From Priestia abyssalis (GTDB taxonomy: Bacteria > Bacillota > Bacilli > Bacillales > Bacillaceae_H): a stretch of DNA of 64,000 bases. Where the stretch lies: assembly GCF_002019595.1 (NCBI RefSeq), contig NZ_KV917369.1, forward strand, positions 3,984,624 to 4,048,623, given 5' to 3'. This document shows, one piece after another, positions 35,466 to 44,484 of this stretch; positions within the stretch are counted from its first letter, which is position 1, and each line of letters starts with the position of its first letter. The position numbers and the translations under genes are program-made. The notes beneath the pieces are model-generated. The model was not told where the DNA came from. It did no database searches and saw only the letters and a list, made by a program, of their open reading frames with translations.

Positions 35466-36837
35466 CTATTTTTCTCTCCTTGCATTTTATCATCCACGCT
35501 GCCACCATCTCCGGACAGGAAGCAAAATGAAAATGGGTATAGCCGGCAACCAAATTGCCCTTCACATACCCTTCCGGCTTCACACCGCGCATTCCCTTCG
35601 TTTCGTAGGCATACGGAATATTTTTCTCGTCGGAATGGAAGGTGGAGTAATGAAATTCATGACCTCTCGCCTGTTTTCCTTCCGGTAACAGAAAGTTTCC
35701 ATTTTTGCCGCTAATTTCCCTGTAGCCAAGAGCGGCAAGCTTCTTTTGCATCTTCACTTTGCCCGGGATAATTCCAACCATTTCAAACCGCTGCCCGTCA
35801 TTTGCCTCAATCTCATCCGTTAAATACATGAAGCCGCCGCATTCTGCGAGGGTAGGCAGCCCATTTTCAATGGCTGCGCGAAGGGATTGTTTAACGGTTG
35901 TTTCGTTTGCGAGCTTTTCGGCAAATTCTTCCGGAAAGCCGCCGCCAAGATAAAGACCGTCAATGCGTTCAGGAAGTGCTTCTCCCGCCAACGGGGAAAA
36001 ATACACGATTTCCGCTCCATTTGCTTCGAGCATTTCAAGATTTTCTGGATAATAAAAGTTAAAGGCCGAATCCTTGGCGACTGCGATTCGAACGGTTGGC
36101 TCCGCTCTTTTTTCGAATAAAGAAGTTGGTTTGTCTACCGCCAGCGGTTCAGCCTGCGAAAGCTCCATCAGTTTATCAACGTCGACCGTTTCCAGGACCA
36201 GCTCCCCTAGCTGGTCAAAAAACGAGTCAAGCTCCCCTCTTTCGATGGAAGGAATCAAGCCAAGATGCCGCTCGGGAATTTCTAGTTCCATGTCCCGCTT
36301 TAAATAGCCGATGACGGGAATGCCGCATTCTTGTTCAATCGCCGTTTTCACGATTTTAAAATGCCCTTCGCTCCCGACACGATTAGCAATCACGCCAACG
36401 ATTCGGGGACCTTCTGCAAAACATTGAAACCCTTTGACAATGGCCGCAGCGCTTCGTGCCATGCTCGCACAATTGACAACAAGCAGTACAGGACTCTTTG
36501 TAATCATGCTAATATGGGCAGTGCTGCCTTCATTCGTTTTGGGATTTTTCCCATCGAAAAATCCCATCACCCCTTCAATGATGGAAAGGTCGGCTCCTTC
36601 GCTGCCTCGTACCAGAATCTCCTGGACGATTTCTTCTTGCAGCATCCAACTGTCCAAGTTGCGAGAAGCTCTTCCGGTCACAGCCGTATGGTAAGACGGA
36701 TCGATATAATCCGGGCCGCATTTGAATCCCTGGACCGTATATCCTTTTTTCTTTAACGCGGACATTAAGCCGATTGTCAGCGTCGTTTTTCCGACTCCGC
36801 TCCCCGTTCCGGCCATAACGATTCGTCGTACGCTCAT
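35458..36837 (-). CDS. cbiA: Cobyrinate a,c-diamide synthase
   Basis: A 459-residue CbiA enzyme. It amidates carboxylates a and c of cobyrinate using glutamine and ATP. N-terminal part: GTGSGVGKTTLTIGLMSALK (P-loop-like) and KCGPDYIDPSYHTAVTGRAS. C-terminal glutamine amidotransferase: YLGGGFPEEFAEKLAN and AECGGFMYL with the nucleophilic Cys, then GHEFHYSTFH. ATG 36837 is preferred to 36855 since GAGGGGG lies just before it; it follows the cbiG stop by one base. Confidence 0.95.
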   Translation of the reverse strand: MSVRRIVMAGTGSGVGKTTLTIGLMSALKKKGYTVQGFKCGPDYIDPSYHTAVTGRASRNLDSWMLQEEIVQEILVRGSEGADLSIIEGVMGFFDGKNPKTNEGSTAHISMITKSPVLLVVNCASMARSAAAIVKGFQCFAEGPRIVGVIANRVGSEGHFKIVKTAIEQECGIPVIGYLKRDMELEIPERHLGLIPSIERGELDSFFDQLGELVLETVDVDKLMELSQAEPLAVDKPTSLFEKRAEPTVRIAVAKDSAFNFYYPENLEMLEANGAEIVYFSPLAGEALPERIDGLYLGGGFPEEFAEKLANETTVKQSLRAAIENGLPTLAECGGFMYLTDEIEANDGQRFEMVGIIPGKVKMQKKLAALGYREISGKNGNFLLPEGKQARGHEFHYSTFHSDEKNIPYAYETKGMRGVKPEGYVKGNLVAGYTHFHFASCPEMVAAWMIKCKERKIDA

Positions 36838-36838
36838 C

Positions 36839-37975
36839 TTATTTCCCCCTCTCATGCGGAATGACCGCTACAGAAATCGTGACATTGCCTGATTTCTTTT
36901 TCACAAGCTCAAGCGTTCTTGCACCACTGTACAGCTTTGCTGCCGGCTCGCTTACCCCGTAGGCCCCCGTAAATTTATAGACTGTATCAGAAGGCTGTTC
37001 GATTTCAATGGAATTTAACTGTTCCGGCGAATAATACGAAAACTCCCAGCCGTATTTCTTTGCCGTCTCGATCAATCCCTCTTCGTCCTTCTTCAAGTCA
37101 ATTGTACTGATGGCTTTTACGCTTTTGATGGAAAAACGCAATTCATCGAGCGTTTCCTTTATGACCGACTCGATTTCATCACTGGATGTTCCGCGGTTGC
37201 AGCCCATTCCAAGCACAATCACTTTCGGACGGTACAGCACTCCATTTGCCAAAATGGGCTGTTCTTCTTCTGTTAATTGTCGGTGTGTAATGACAAGAGC
37301 GGCATCAGGTTTAACCTGCAAGGCTTCTTCAATGGACGTATACGTCTTGATATTGTCAGGCAGCGGTCGGTCATAGTCCCACCATTCCTTTTCACCCGAT
37401 TCCTGGATGACGGCTACATGTTCTTCGTTTACGACAGAAGCACTAACAGGCGTCAGCTTTTCCGCCGAATCCCATACCCAGCCGAAACGCTTTCCGAATA
37501 AGTCAACCGGAATCGTTTTTTGCACATCGGAAGCTGTCGTGATGATCGGGCGCGCCCCAAGTGTAGCCGCCACTTCCCTTGTCAGTTCATTAGCTCCGCC
37601 TAAGTGGCCGGAAAGAACGCTGATCACATGTTCGCCTTTATCGTCAATCACGACAACACCCGGATCGGTTTTTTTATCTTTTAAAAGAGGAGCGATCATC
37701 CTGACGACCGCTCCAAGTGAGATAATCATGATGATTCCTTTATACGATTGAAAAAGAGACGGCAGCAAAAGACGTACGCTGCCTTCGAACATTTGGATGT
37801 TCTGTTCCTCTTCATCACCTTTTTCGAACTTTTTCATATAGTAAAGGTCGGCGTTCTCAAAGGATGTGCTCAAATTGCGCGCTAGCTCCACTCCGTGCTT
37901 TGTAATCGCTACAATCGCGTATGTACCTTGCTGCTTTAATGGCGGATTGATTCCTTCTTCCAACAAGATTGTCAT
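36839..37975 (-). CDS. cbiG: Cobalt-precorrin-5A hydrolase
   Basis: A 378-residue CbiG that opens the delta-lactone of cobalt-precorrin-5A, releasing acetaldehyde, in the anaerobic route. The middle domain has SLGAVVRMIAPLLKDKKTDPGVVVIDDKGEHVISVLSGHLGGANEL in overlapping conserved pieces (residues about 85-130). The C-terminal domain begins near VIVLGMGCNRGTSSDEIES. Presence of CbiG together with CbiD and no CobG marks this as the oxygen-independent pathway. Start overlaps the cbiF stop by four bases. Confidence 0.93.
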   Translation of the reverse strand: MTILLEEGINPPLKQQGTYAIVAITKHGVELARNLSTSFENADLYYMKKFEKGDEEEQNIQMFEGSVRLLLPSLFQSYKGIIMIISLGAVVRMIAPLLKDKKTDPGVVVIDDKGEHVISVLSGHLGGANELTREVAATLGARPIITTASDVQKTIPVDLFGKRFGWVWDSAEKLTPVSASVVNEEHVAVIQESGEKEWWDYDRPLPDNIKTYTSIEEALQVKPDAALVITHRQLTEEEQPILANGVLYRPKVIVLGMGCNRGTSSDEIESVIKETLDELRFSIKSVKAISTIDLKKDEEGLIETAKKYGWEFSYYSPEQLNSIEIEQPSDTVYKFTGAYGVSEPAAKLYSGARTLELVKKKSGNVTISVAVIPHERGK

Positions 37976-38748
37976 GATTTCACACCCCGTCTGAAGCCAT
38001 GTGTAAATTCCTTATCGTAAAGCTTAGAACGATAGTCTTTTTCATGAATGTGTTCATCCAATGCCCATCCCGCTAAAATCATCGCCTGTTTTCTCATCCC
38101 ATTTTTGTGCATGTCTGCGTCTAAATGTTCAAGTGTAGTACGCAAAATCTTTTGGTCAGGCCATGTTGCTTTATACACGACGGCCACCGGTGTATCTTTG
38201 CTCCAGCCGGCATCAAGGAACTCCTTGACGACCTTCTTTGTTAATGTTGCGCTCAAAAATAACGCAATCGTGCAATGATGTTTCGCCAAATCTTTCAGCT
38301 TTTCGGTTTCCGGAACAGGGGTGCGCCCTTCTGCCCTTGTTAAAATGACGGTCTGGGTCAAATCCGGGATCGTTAATTCAGCACCAAGAGCTGCTGCCGA
38401 AGCAAACACAGAACTTACACCCGGAATAATATCGACGCCGATTCCTGCCTCCTTTAACAAGACGATTTGCTCCATGATTGCACCGTAAACGGCCGGGTCA
38501 CCCGTATGGACACGCACGACTTTTTTTCCTTGACGCACACGATCTACCATCAATGCGACCATTTCTTCCAGATGCATGCCAGCTGTTTTCACCACTTCCG
38601 CTTCTGGTTTCGCTTTTTTTACCAAATCCTCGCTCACGAGAGAATCGGCATACATCACAACATCCGCTTCTTGAAGAAGCGTCAAACCTTTTACCGTAAT
38701 TAAATCCGGATCGCCGGGACCTGCTCCGATAATTGTTACTTTCATCAT
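37972..38748 (-). CDS. cbiF: Cobalt-precorrin-4 C11-methyltransferase
   Basis: A 258-residue SAM-dependent tetrapyrrole methylase that methylates C-11. Motifs: TIIGAGPGDPDLITVKGL, ADSLVSEDLV, VRVHTGDPAVYGAIMEQ (SAM loop) and IPGVSSVFASAAALGAELT. This matches the CbiF/CobM group, whose crystal structure from B. megaterium defined the fold. It overlaps cbiL and cbiG by four bases each, indicating tight translational coupling. Either of two consecutive ATG codons could start it. Confidence 0.95.
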   Translation of the reverse strand: MMKVTIIGAGPGDPDLITVKGLTLLQEADVVMYADSLVSEDLVKKAKPEAEVVKTAGMHLEEMVALMVDRVRQGKKVVRVHTGDPAVYGAIMEQIVLLKEAGIGVDIIPGVSSVFASAAALGAELTIPDLTQTVILTRAEGRTPVPETEKLKDLAKHHCTIALFLSATLTKKVVKEFLDAGWSKDTPVAVVYKATWPDQKILRTTLEHLDADMHKNGMRKQAMILAGWALDEHIHEKDYRSKLYDKEFTHGFRRGVKS

Positions 38749-39446
38749 TTTCTCACCACCATTAACGTTAAATATTCGAGCTCCACGTTATCCAACTCGC
38801 GAACATCCCAAATGATTTCCTCATCAGATGTTACTTTCGTAACGACAGAAGCCTTATCCAACAAATCAAGTTCCCGTAAAACCTCAAGCATGAGATCGAT
38901 CACTTTCGCCACTTTAATGAACACGACACAATCATTTTCTTGAATCACTTTTTTCATCGCTTCATAATCATCCCGTGCCGGAATGATCGCAACATGGTCA
39001 TCCCCTTCCGCGAGAGCGATGCCAAGCCTTGACGCAGCTCCATTGATAGATGAAATGCCCGGAACTGTCTTAATTTCTACTTCCGGATGAAGCTCCTTCA
39101 TCAAGTTCATCATATGAATGAACGTGCTGTATAAAAGCGGGTCTCCTTCTGTTACGAAAGCCACATCCTTGCCTTCCTTCAGCTGCTCCCAGACAGCTTC
39201 TACCGTTTTCGTCCATTCACGCTCCAAAATAACCGGATCCTTTGTCATTGGGAATACAAGGCCGAGCATTTCTTTTTCTCCCGGTTTTACATACACATCA
39301 ATAATGCGGTGGGCATAGCTTTTACTGCCTTTTCTTTTTTTCGGATAGGCAATAACCGGTGATTCCTTCAGCTTACGAAATGCTTTGACTGTAATCAGTT
39401 CCGGGTCTCCCGGTCCTACCCCTAACCCATATAATGTTCCGATCAT
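38745..39446 (-). CDS. cbiL: Cobalt-precorrin-2 C20-methyltransferase
   Basis: A 233-residue SAM-dependent methylase acting at C-20. Motifs: LYGLGVGPGDPELITVKAFR, VIAYP, VAFVTEGDPLLYSTFIHMMN (SAM loop) and VPGISSINGAASRLGIALAEGDD, typical of CbiL/CobI. One base after cbiET and overlapping cbiF by four bases. Confidence 0.95.
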   Translation of the reverse strand: MIGTLYGLGVGPGDPELITVKAFRKLKESPVIAYPKKRKGSKSYAHRIIDVYVKPGEKEMLGLVFPMTKDPVILEREWTKTVEAVWEQLKEGKDVAFVTEGDPLLYSTFIHMMNLMKELHPEVEIKTVPGISSINGAASRLGIALAEGDDHVAIIPARDDYEAMKKVIQENDCVVFIKVAKVIDLMLEVLRELDLLDKASVVTKVTSDEEIIWDVRELDNVELEYLTLMVVRK

Positions 39447-39447
39447 C

Positions 39448-40656
39448 TTAATCTACCTTCTTTCGTTCTGCCGTAATGATGTAAATAGGATTTAAGGCAT
39501 CAAATCTTGTTAAATTCAAAATCGGCTTGCTTCTTGAGATTTGCGCGAGCGTGATGTCCGTTTCAAATTCCCTTGCCTTAAACGCTTCGACTGCCTGCAC
39601 AAGGTTTTCAATTGTGACGGCATTTAAGACGATTCGACCGTCTGTCTTTAGCTTTGAACAGCAAATATCCAAAATCTGTTCCATCCCTCCAGCTGTTCCA
39701 CCAATAAAGATGGCATCAGGTTCCGGAAACTCAGCTAAGCCGTCAGGCGCTTTCCCGTGTACGAGTGTGGCATCGACCCGGAACTTCACCATATTTTGCT
39801 GGGCATTCTCGAGGTCCTGCTCATTTTTTTCAATCGCATAAACGGCTCCTTCACGGGCAATTTTTGCTGCTTCTATCGCTACAGATCCCGTACAAGTACC
39901 AATATCCCATATAATACTATTTTCTTTTAACTGAAGAGCACTGACGCTTAATGTACGGATTTCCTTTTTGGTAATCAGCCCTTTGTCCGGTTTGCGCTGA
40001 TAAAACTCCTGATCATCAATACCAAGGGGCCATGACGGCCCTTCCTCCATCTTCTTCAAAATGACGACATTCAACGGAGAAAATTCTGCTTCGGCCATTT
40101 CATGCAAGTCGTACCAGCCGCACCGCTCATCTTCCCCTCCAAGATTCTCCGCCACAAACGCCTTATACTCTGTAAACTGAAACGACAATAAATAGTCTGC
40201 TATTTTAGCAGGGGTGTTTTCTCCGTCTGTCAGGAGCGCTACCTTCGATTTCCCGTCAATACGCTGTGCCAGCCCCCTTATGCTCCGTCCGTGAACACTC
40301 GTGAAATAAGCGTCCTGCCAGCTCTCTTTCATTCTCGCAAAAGCAAGCTGAATCGAGCTTACGTACGGATAGATGTCGACCTTCATTTTTTTTGATAAAT
40401 AGCCGCCGATTCCATAAAACAGGGGATCTCCCGATGCGAGGATGACCACTTGCTTTTCTTCCTGTTGGAGACGCTCCACAAGAGACGACAGCCCTCCCTT
40501 GATCACCACTTTTTCACCTTTGTAGTCAGGAAAAAAAGCTAGCTGCCGCTCTCCTCCTACTAACATCTCACTCTCTTCAATCCATTTTTCATACAGGGGG
40601 AGCAGGCTCTGTTTTCCTTCATCCCCGATTCCAATCATCTTAATCGTTTCAGCCAT
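39448..40656 (-). CDS. cbiET: Cobalt-precorrin-7 C5/C15-methyltransferase-decarboxylase fusion
   Basis: A 402-residue fusion. The CbiE half (about 1-200: [32 protein letters not shown]) methylates C-5. The CbiT half (about 210-400: [35 protein letters not shown]) methylates C-15 with decarboxylation of the acetate at C-12. The Rossmann SAM motif DIGTCTGS is clear. Equivalent to CobL; the fused form is usual in Bacillus. Overlaps cbiD by eight bases. Confidence 0.94.
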   Translation of the reverse strand: MAETIKMIGIGDEGKQSLLPLYEKWIEESEMLVGGERQLAFFPDYKGEKVVIKGGLSSLVERLQQEEKQVVILASGDPLFYGIGGYLSKKMKVDIYPYVSSIQLAFARMKESWQDAYFTSVHGRSIRGLAQRIDGKSKVALLTDGENTPAKIADYLLSFQFTEYKAFVAENLGGEDERCGWYDLHEMAEAEFSPLNVVILKKMEEGPSWPLGIDDQEFYQRKPDKGLITKKEIRTLSVSALQLKENSIIWDIGTCTGSVAIEAAKIAREGAVYAIEKNEQDLENAQQNMVKFRVDATLVHGKAPDGLAEFPEPDAIFIGGTAGGMEQILDICCSKLKTDGRIVLNAVTIENLVQAVEAFKAREFETDITLAQISRSKPILNLTRFDALNPIYIITAERKKVD

Positions 40657-41749
40657 TTCGTTCCGCCTTTCCTAACAATGCCCCTTTTAGCGTATAGAGG
40701 GTTGTTTCCAATTCAAGGCCGCCCTTTATTTCATTTAAACCGTTCAGGCAGCAATTATCGCAAAGAATTTGGAAAAATTTCTTATAATCATTTGCCACCA
40801 TTAAATCACCGACTTGGGATGCCGTATTCGCATCAAGCACTTGTTGCAGCAGCTCTCCTTCGACACCGGCGCTTCGTGCGACATTAGCAAGAAACGAGAA
40901 ATCAACCGGCGCGCTTTTCGAGTGGACCATCATGACACCTTGTGCAACTTTTGAAAATTTCCCCATCATGCCAACCATTGATACTTTCTTCATCCCTTGC
41001 CGCTTGCACTCTTTCAATGTAAAGCCAACAAAGTCTCCCATTTCAATAAACGCTTCTTCAGGAAGATCTGGGTATTGCTGCATGCCAAATTTTTCGCTGC
41101 GCCCGCCTGTCGTAATCACGACATGGTCGCAGCCACCCGCTTTCGCTACACTGATCGCCTGTACGATACTCGCTTTATAGGCGGAGGTGGAGAACGGGAC
41201 GACAATTCCCCTTGTACCCAAAATGGAAATGCCGCCAATAATGCCAAGACGCCCGTTCAATGTCTTTTTGGCAATTTCCTCTCCATCCGGTACGGAAATG
41301 ACCACCTTGATTCCTTTATGGATTTTGAATTCCTTCAGCACTTCTTTTGCCGTTTCGTAAATCATCTTCCTTGGAACAGGGTTGATGGCCGCTTCCCCGA
41401 CAGGAACCGGAAGTCCCTCTTTCGTTACGCGGCCAACACCAACACCGCCGTCAATCGTAATCCCCTCATCATCCGACCATGTGACAGTTGCCTTGATTAA
41501 TGCTTTATGGGTCGCATCTGGATCATCGCCTGCATCTTTAATGGTTCCTGTCTCGGCTATGTCCCCGGTGAACTCACAGCTATCCATTTGAAAGGTGGCA
41601 AACTTGCCGACGGGAAGATAAATGGTTGCTTCCATTTGCGGCTCACCCGTAATTAATGCGGTAAGCGCCGCTTTTGTCGCTGCCGTTGCACAAGAACCTG
41701 TCGTATACCCTTGCCGTAATGACTTCTTATCTTTCGGCTCTGCTTTCAT
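40649..41749 (-). CDS. cbiD: Cobalt-precorrin-5B C1-methyltransferase
   Basis: A 366-residue CbiD that methylates C-1 in the anaerobic route. Characteristic front: [20 protein letters not shown], later [26 protein letters not shown] (here [20 protein letters not shown]) and [23 protein letters not shown] 41749 (MKAEPKDKK) is chosen from the family start; it overlaps the end of cbiC by 23 bases. CbiD is specific to the oxygen-independent pathway. Confidence 0.94.
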   Translation of the reverse strand: MKAEPKDKKSLRQGYTTGSCATAATKAALTALITGEPQMEATIYLPVGKFATFQMDSCEFTGDIAETGTIKDAGDDPDATHKALIKATVTWSDDEGITIDGGVGVGRVTKEGLPVPVGEAAINPVPRKMIYETAKEVLKEFKIHKGIKVVISVPDGEEIAKKTLNGRLGIIGGISILGTRGIVVPFSTSAYKASIVQAISVAKAGGCDHVVITTGGRSEKFGMQQYPDLPEEAFIEMGDFVGFTLKECKRQGMKKVSMVGMMGKFSKVAQGVMMVHSKSAPVDFSFLANVARSAGVEGELLQQVLDANTASQVGDLMVANDYKKFFQILCDNCCLNGLNEIKGGLELETTLYTLKGALLGKAERNG

Positions 41750-42404
41750 CGTTGACTTCCGCCTTCTCCGCAAGAATGGAAAGAGCATTTAATGCCGCAA
41801 CTGTCACGGTACTTCCACCTTTTCTCCCGATGTTTGTAATGAATGGGACATCCAATTTCGCCAGTTCCTCTTTCGATTCAGCAGCTGAAACGAAGCCAAC
41901 CGGCAAGCCGATAACAAGTCCCGGTTTTGCTTCCCCTTCCTTAATCAAACGGATTAGTTCAAGCAGCGCAGTCGGGGCATTCCCAATGGCAAAAATCCCG
42001 CCATCCGCTTCCTTGATTGCTTTTCTCATTGAAATAATGGCTCTTGTTGTGTTGAGACGTTTTGCTTCTTCCATGACGTCGGGATCTGAAATGTATACCT
42101 TGATTTCCCCGCCGTATTTTTCAATTCGCTGCTTGCTGATACCGACTTGAACCATTTGTACATCCGCTACGACCTTTTTGCCGCTGCGAATCGCTTCAAT
42201 CCCTGAGCGAATCGCGTCAGGGTGAAAAACAAGGCTGCGCCCGAGTTCAAAATCAGCTGATGCATGAATGACACGCTGCACAACCGGATATTGTCCGGCA
42301 GTAAATGGGTGTTCCCCGATTTCCTCATCAATCATTTCAAAGCTTCTTCCTTCAATCTCCTGCGGTTGTACCGTTAATGGTTTAAATTCTGTACGAAAAT
42401 CCAT
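41727..42404 (-). CDS. cbiC: Cobalt-precorrin-8 methylmutase
   Basis: A 225-residue CbiC/CobH that moves the methyl from C-11 to C-12, giving cobyrinate. Motifs: RSFEMIDEEIG, QYPVVQRVIHASADFELG (catalytic His in the VIHASAD segment) and VIGLPVGFVSAAESKEEL. The upstream frame to 42554 is repeat DNA; ATG 42404 has CTGGAGGG before it and gives the family start. Repeat copy R2 separates it from cbiJ. Confidence 0.95.
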   Translation of the reverse strand: MDFRTEFKPLTVQPQEIEGRSFEMIDEEIGEHPFTAGQYPVVQRVIHASADFELGRSLVFHPDAIRSGIEAIRSGKKVVADVQMVQVGISKQRIEKYGGEIKVYISDPDVMEEAKRLNTTRAIISMRKAIKEADGGIFAIGNAPTALLELIRLIKEGEAKPGLVIGLPVGFVSAAESKEELAKLDVPFITNIGRKGGSTVTVAALNALSILAEKAEVNDESRAER

Positions 42405-42420
42405 TCTTTTCCCTCCAGTT

Positions 42421-42567
42421 TTTATATAAGTTCTACTTGATAATTCGACGCTTCTCGATCTAATTGGGACGTGTTCACCACGGTTACCTAGACATCCTGA
42501 ATTCGCCCTCAAAGGTGAAATGTCGGCATCTTTGCTCTTTGACCATATCGACATTTCTAGATCGATA
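42421..42567 (+). repeat. Modular double-hairpin repeat, copy R2 (short form)
   Basis: Begins TTTATATAAGTTCTACTTGA, includes CGCCCTCAAAGGT and then hairpin 2 (GAAATGTCGGCAT with CATATCGACATTTC), ending AGATCGATAT. Hairpin 1 is absent. It sits inside the operon between cbiJ and cbiC and supplies the cbiJ stop codon. Confidence 0.85.
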
Positions 42568-43324
42568 TGATCTTATGTAAATGCGCAATGACGTCAGTAA
42601 AGTTTGAATACGCTGTTCCATATTCGATTTTCGGACGCTTGATGACAATGGTTTCAATCCCTAGCTCCTTTGCCGCTTCTAGCTTTTCGTCTACGGAGCC
42701 CACCTTGCCGCTTTCTTTTGTAATCATGACGGTCACGCCGTATTGTTTGTATAGCGCCATATCAAACTCTTTTGTGAAAGGTCCCTGGATAGCGACAATG
42801 TTTTTTTGTGGAAAGCCGAGCTGTTCACATTTTTCCATGTTATCTTTTCTTGGCAGCATACGGGCAATCACTTTCGTGCCTGGTAAATGAAGCAGCTTTT
42901 CGGAAAAGATGTGCAATGTTTTACTCCCGGTTGTGAGCATGATGACACCTTTTTTTTCGGCTGCTGCTTCTGCCGCCTCTTCATAGTTGTCAACCATCGT
43001 AACTCCTGTATTTTCGAATTGCTGGGACTCCCGTTCGTAGCGAATGTACGGGACGTTTGCCTGCTGTGCCCCTTTTATCGCATTTTTGCTTGCCTCCTCC
43101 GCGAAGGGATGGCTTGCATCAATGACGACTTTTACTTGATATCGTTCAATGAAACTAGTAATATCCTGGTCGGTCAATCGGCCGACATGCACCTTCAAGC
43201 CTTGCTGTCTCATCTCATTTGCCGCGTTCTCTGTCACTACCGTTGTTAATAAATCGAAGCCGGCCTGGCTGATTTCCACCGCCAGAGCTCTTGCATCACT
43301 CGTACCCGCCAAAAACAAAATCAT
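42557..43324 (-). CDS. cbiJ: Cobalt-precorrin-6A reductase
   Basis: A 255-residue CbiJ/CobK that reduces the corrin macrocycle with NAD(P)H. Motifs: ILFLAGTSDARALAVEISQAGF (dinucleotide-binding start), VIDASHPFAEEASKNA, YIRYERE and VMITKESGKVGSVDEKLEAA. Start overlaps the cbiX stop (ATGA). The last residues and TAG stop are encoded by the end of repeat copy R2, so the natural C-terminus may have been altered by about two residues. Confidence 0.93.
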   Translation of the reverse strand: MILFLAGTSDARALAVEISQAGFDLLTTVVTENAANEMRQQGLKVHVGRLTDQDITSFIERYQVKVVIDASHPFAEEASKNAIKGAQQANVPYIRYERESQQFENTGVTMVDNYEEAAEAAAEKKGVIMLTTGSKTLHIFSEKLLHLPGTKVIARMLPRKDNMEKCEQLGFPQKNIVAIQGPFTKEFDMALYKQYGVTVMITKESGKVGSVDEKLEAAKELGIETIVIKRPKIEYGTAYSNFTDVIAHLHKIISI

Positions 43325-44259
43325 TTTAATTTCTGCACCTCGTTCCCATGTGAATGATCATGGTGGTGATCATGGTGGTGATCGTGATCATGATGGTGGT
43401 GATGATGGCCATGGCCGTGATCATGGTCATGGTCATGATGATGGTGATGATCGATGAACTCCATCGCATTGATGCGATATTGACATGTATCGCAATTCAT
43501 TTTCACTTCTCCTTGAAGAGCTTCATCAATGCGATCCTTTAACACCGTTTGAAGTCCCGGATGGAAACCGAAATACCCTGCCAACTTAAACTCATGCTCC
43601 GGATATGTCTGCTCCAGTTCTTTAACCACATCTTCAAGGCGATTAATTAAAATTCCCGTGAACAAAAAGTAAGGAAGAATGATGATTTTTTTCGCCCCAA
43701 GCTTGATACAACGTTCGACCCCTTCACGGACAAGCGGGTCAGTCACGCCCATAAAGGCCGGCTCGATGATTTTATAATTAAGTTTTTCCCATAAAAGGCG
43801 GGTAATTTTATATAAATCACTATTGGCGTCTGGATCGCTTCCGCCCCGTCCAAGAAATACGATAGCCGTATCCGGATCAGGTTCATGGATATTCTCTCCG
43901 ATTTCTTCCAACCGCGCTTGACAAATTTCCAATGTTTCCTCGTGGATTCCAATTGGTCTTCCGTATGTAAACTGGACATGCGGATACTTTTCCTTCGCCT
44001 CATCGATGGCACCCGGAATATGGATTTTTGAATGCCCCGCCGGCAATAGCATGATCGGAATGACGACTACATGGCTCGCCCCTTGTTGAACACAAGCGTC
44101 AATTCCCTGGTTCACGTTTGGCGATTCGAATTCAAGAAAACAGGTTTCCACTAAAAGCGACGAATTCAACTGCAGCTTTAAGTTTTCAATAAATTGCCGG
44201 ACCTGCTCGTTCCCCTCTGCATCACGACTTCCGTGACCTACCATTAACACTGCTTTCAT
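43321..44259 (-). CDS. cbiX: Sirohydrochlorin cobaltochelatase with histidine-rich tail
   Basis: A 312-residue CbiX, the long two-domain form. It inserts cobalt into sirohydrochlorin. The catalytic His is in VGHGSRDAEGNEQ near the start; the second half repeats the fold (YKIIEPAFMGVTDPLVREGV). The C-terminal region has MNCDTC (an M-x-C-x-x-C motif reported in B. megaterium CbiX to carry an iron-sulphur cluster), then a stretch at about 270-305 with 24 His in 36 residues, alternating with Asp. The tail probably stores or delivers cobalt. AGGAGG precedes ATG 44259. Confidence 0.95.
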   Translation of the reverse strand: MKAVLMVGHGSRDAEGNEQVRQFIENLKLQLNSSLLVETCFLEFESPNVNQGIDACVQQGASHVVVIPIMLLPAGHSKIHIPGAIDEAKEKYPHVQFTYGRPIGIHEETLEICQARLEEIGENIHEPDPDTAIVFLGRGGSDPDANSDLYKITRLLWEKLNYKIIEPAFMGVTDPLVREGVERCIKLGAKKIIILPYFLFTGILINRLEDVVKELEQTYPEHEFKLAGYFGFHPGLQTVLKDRIDEALQGEVKMNCDTCQYRINAMEFIDHHHHHDHDHDHGHGHHHHHHDHDHHHDHHHDHSHGNEVQKLK

Positions 44260-44277
44260 TACTTTTCCTCCTCGTTT

Positions 44278-44484
44278 TATCTATATAACTCCACGTTAAC
44301 TTTTAACATCAACCCTGGCCGAGCTCTTCTTTAGCGTGTTGGGGTTTCAACACCTTGAATCCTCCCTCAAAGATCTACCTAAGCGGATGCGCCAACCCCG
44401 CAAGGGGGGTGCCATCCGCTTAGGTCCAGACAATTTAACATGGCTGCTCTTTAGCCATGTCAAATTGTCTGGATCGATAGATTA
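44278..44484 (+). repeat. Modular double-hairpin repeat, copy R3 (long form, diverged front)
   Basis: CCCTCAAAGATC, hairpin 1 (ACCTAAGCGGAT with ATCCGCTTAGGT, enclosing CCCCGCAAGGGG) and hairpin 2 (AGACAATTTAACATGGC with GCCATGTCAAATTGTCT) are clear; the front third has diverged from other copies. It fills the gap between cbiX and cbiH60, and its end abuts the cbiH60 stop codon. Confidence 0.85.

Noticed and set aside
42404..42554. N-terminal extension of CbiC
   Set aside because: Encoded by repeat copy R2; the family start at 42404 has a strong RBS.
43354..43542. Plus-strand frame of Met/Val/Ile repeats
   Set aside because: It is the complement of the CAT/GAT tract coding the CbiX His-rich tail.
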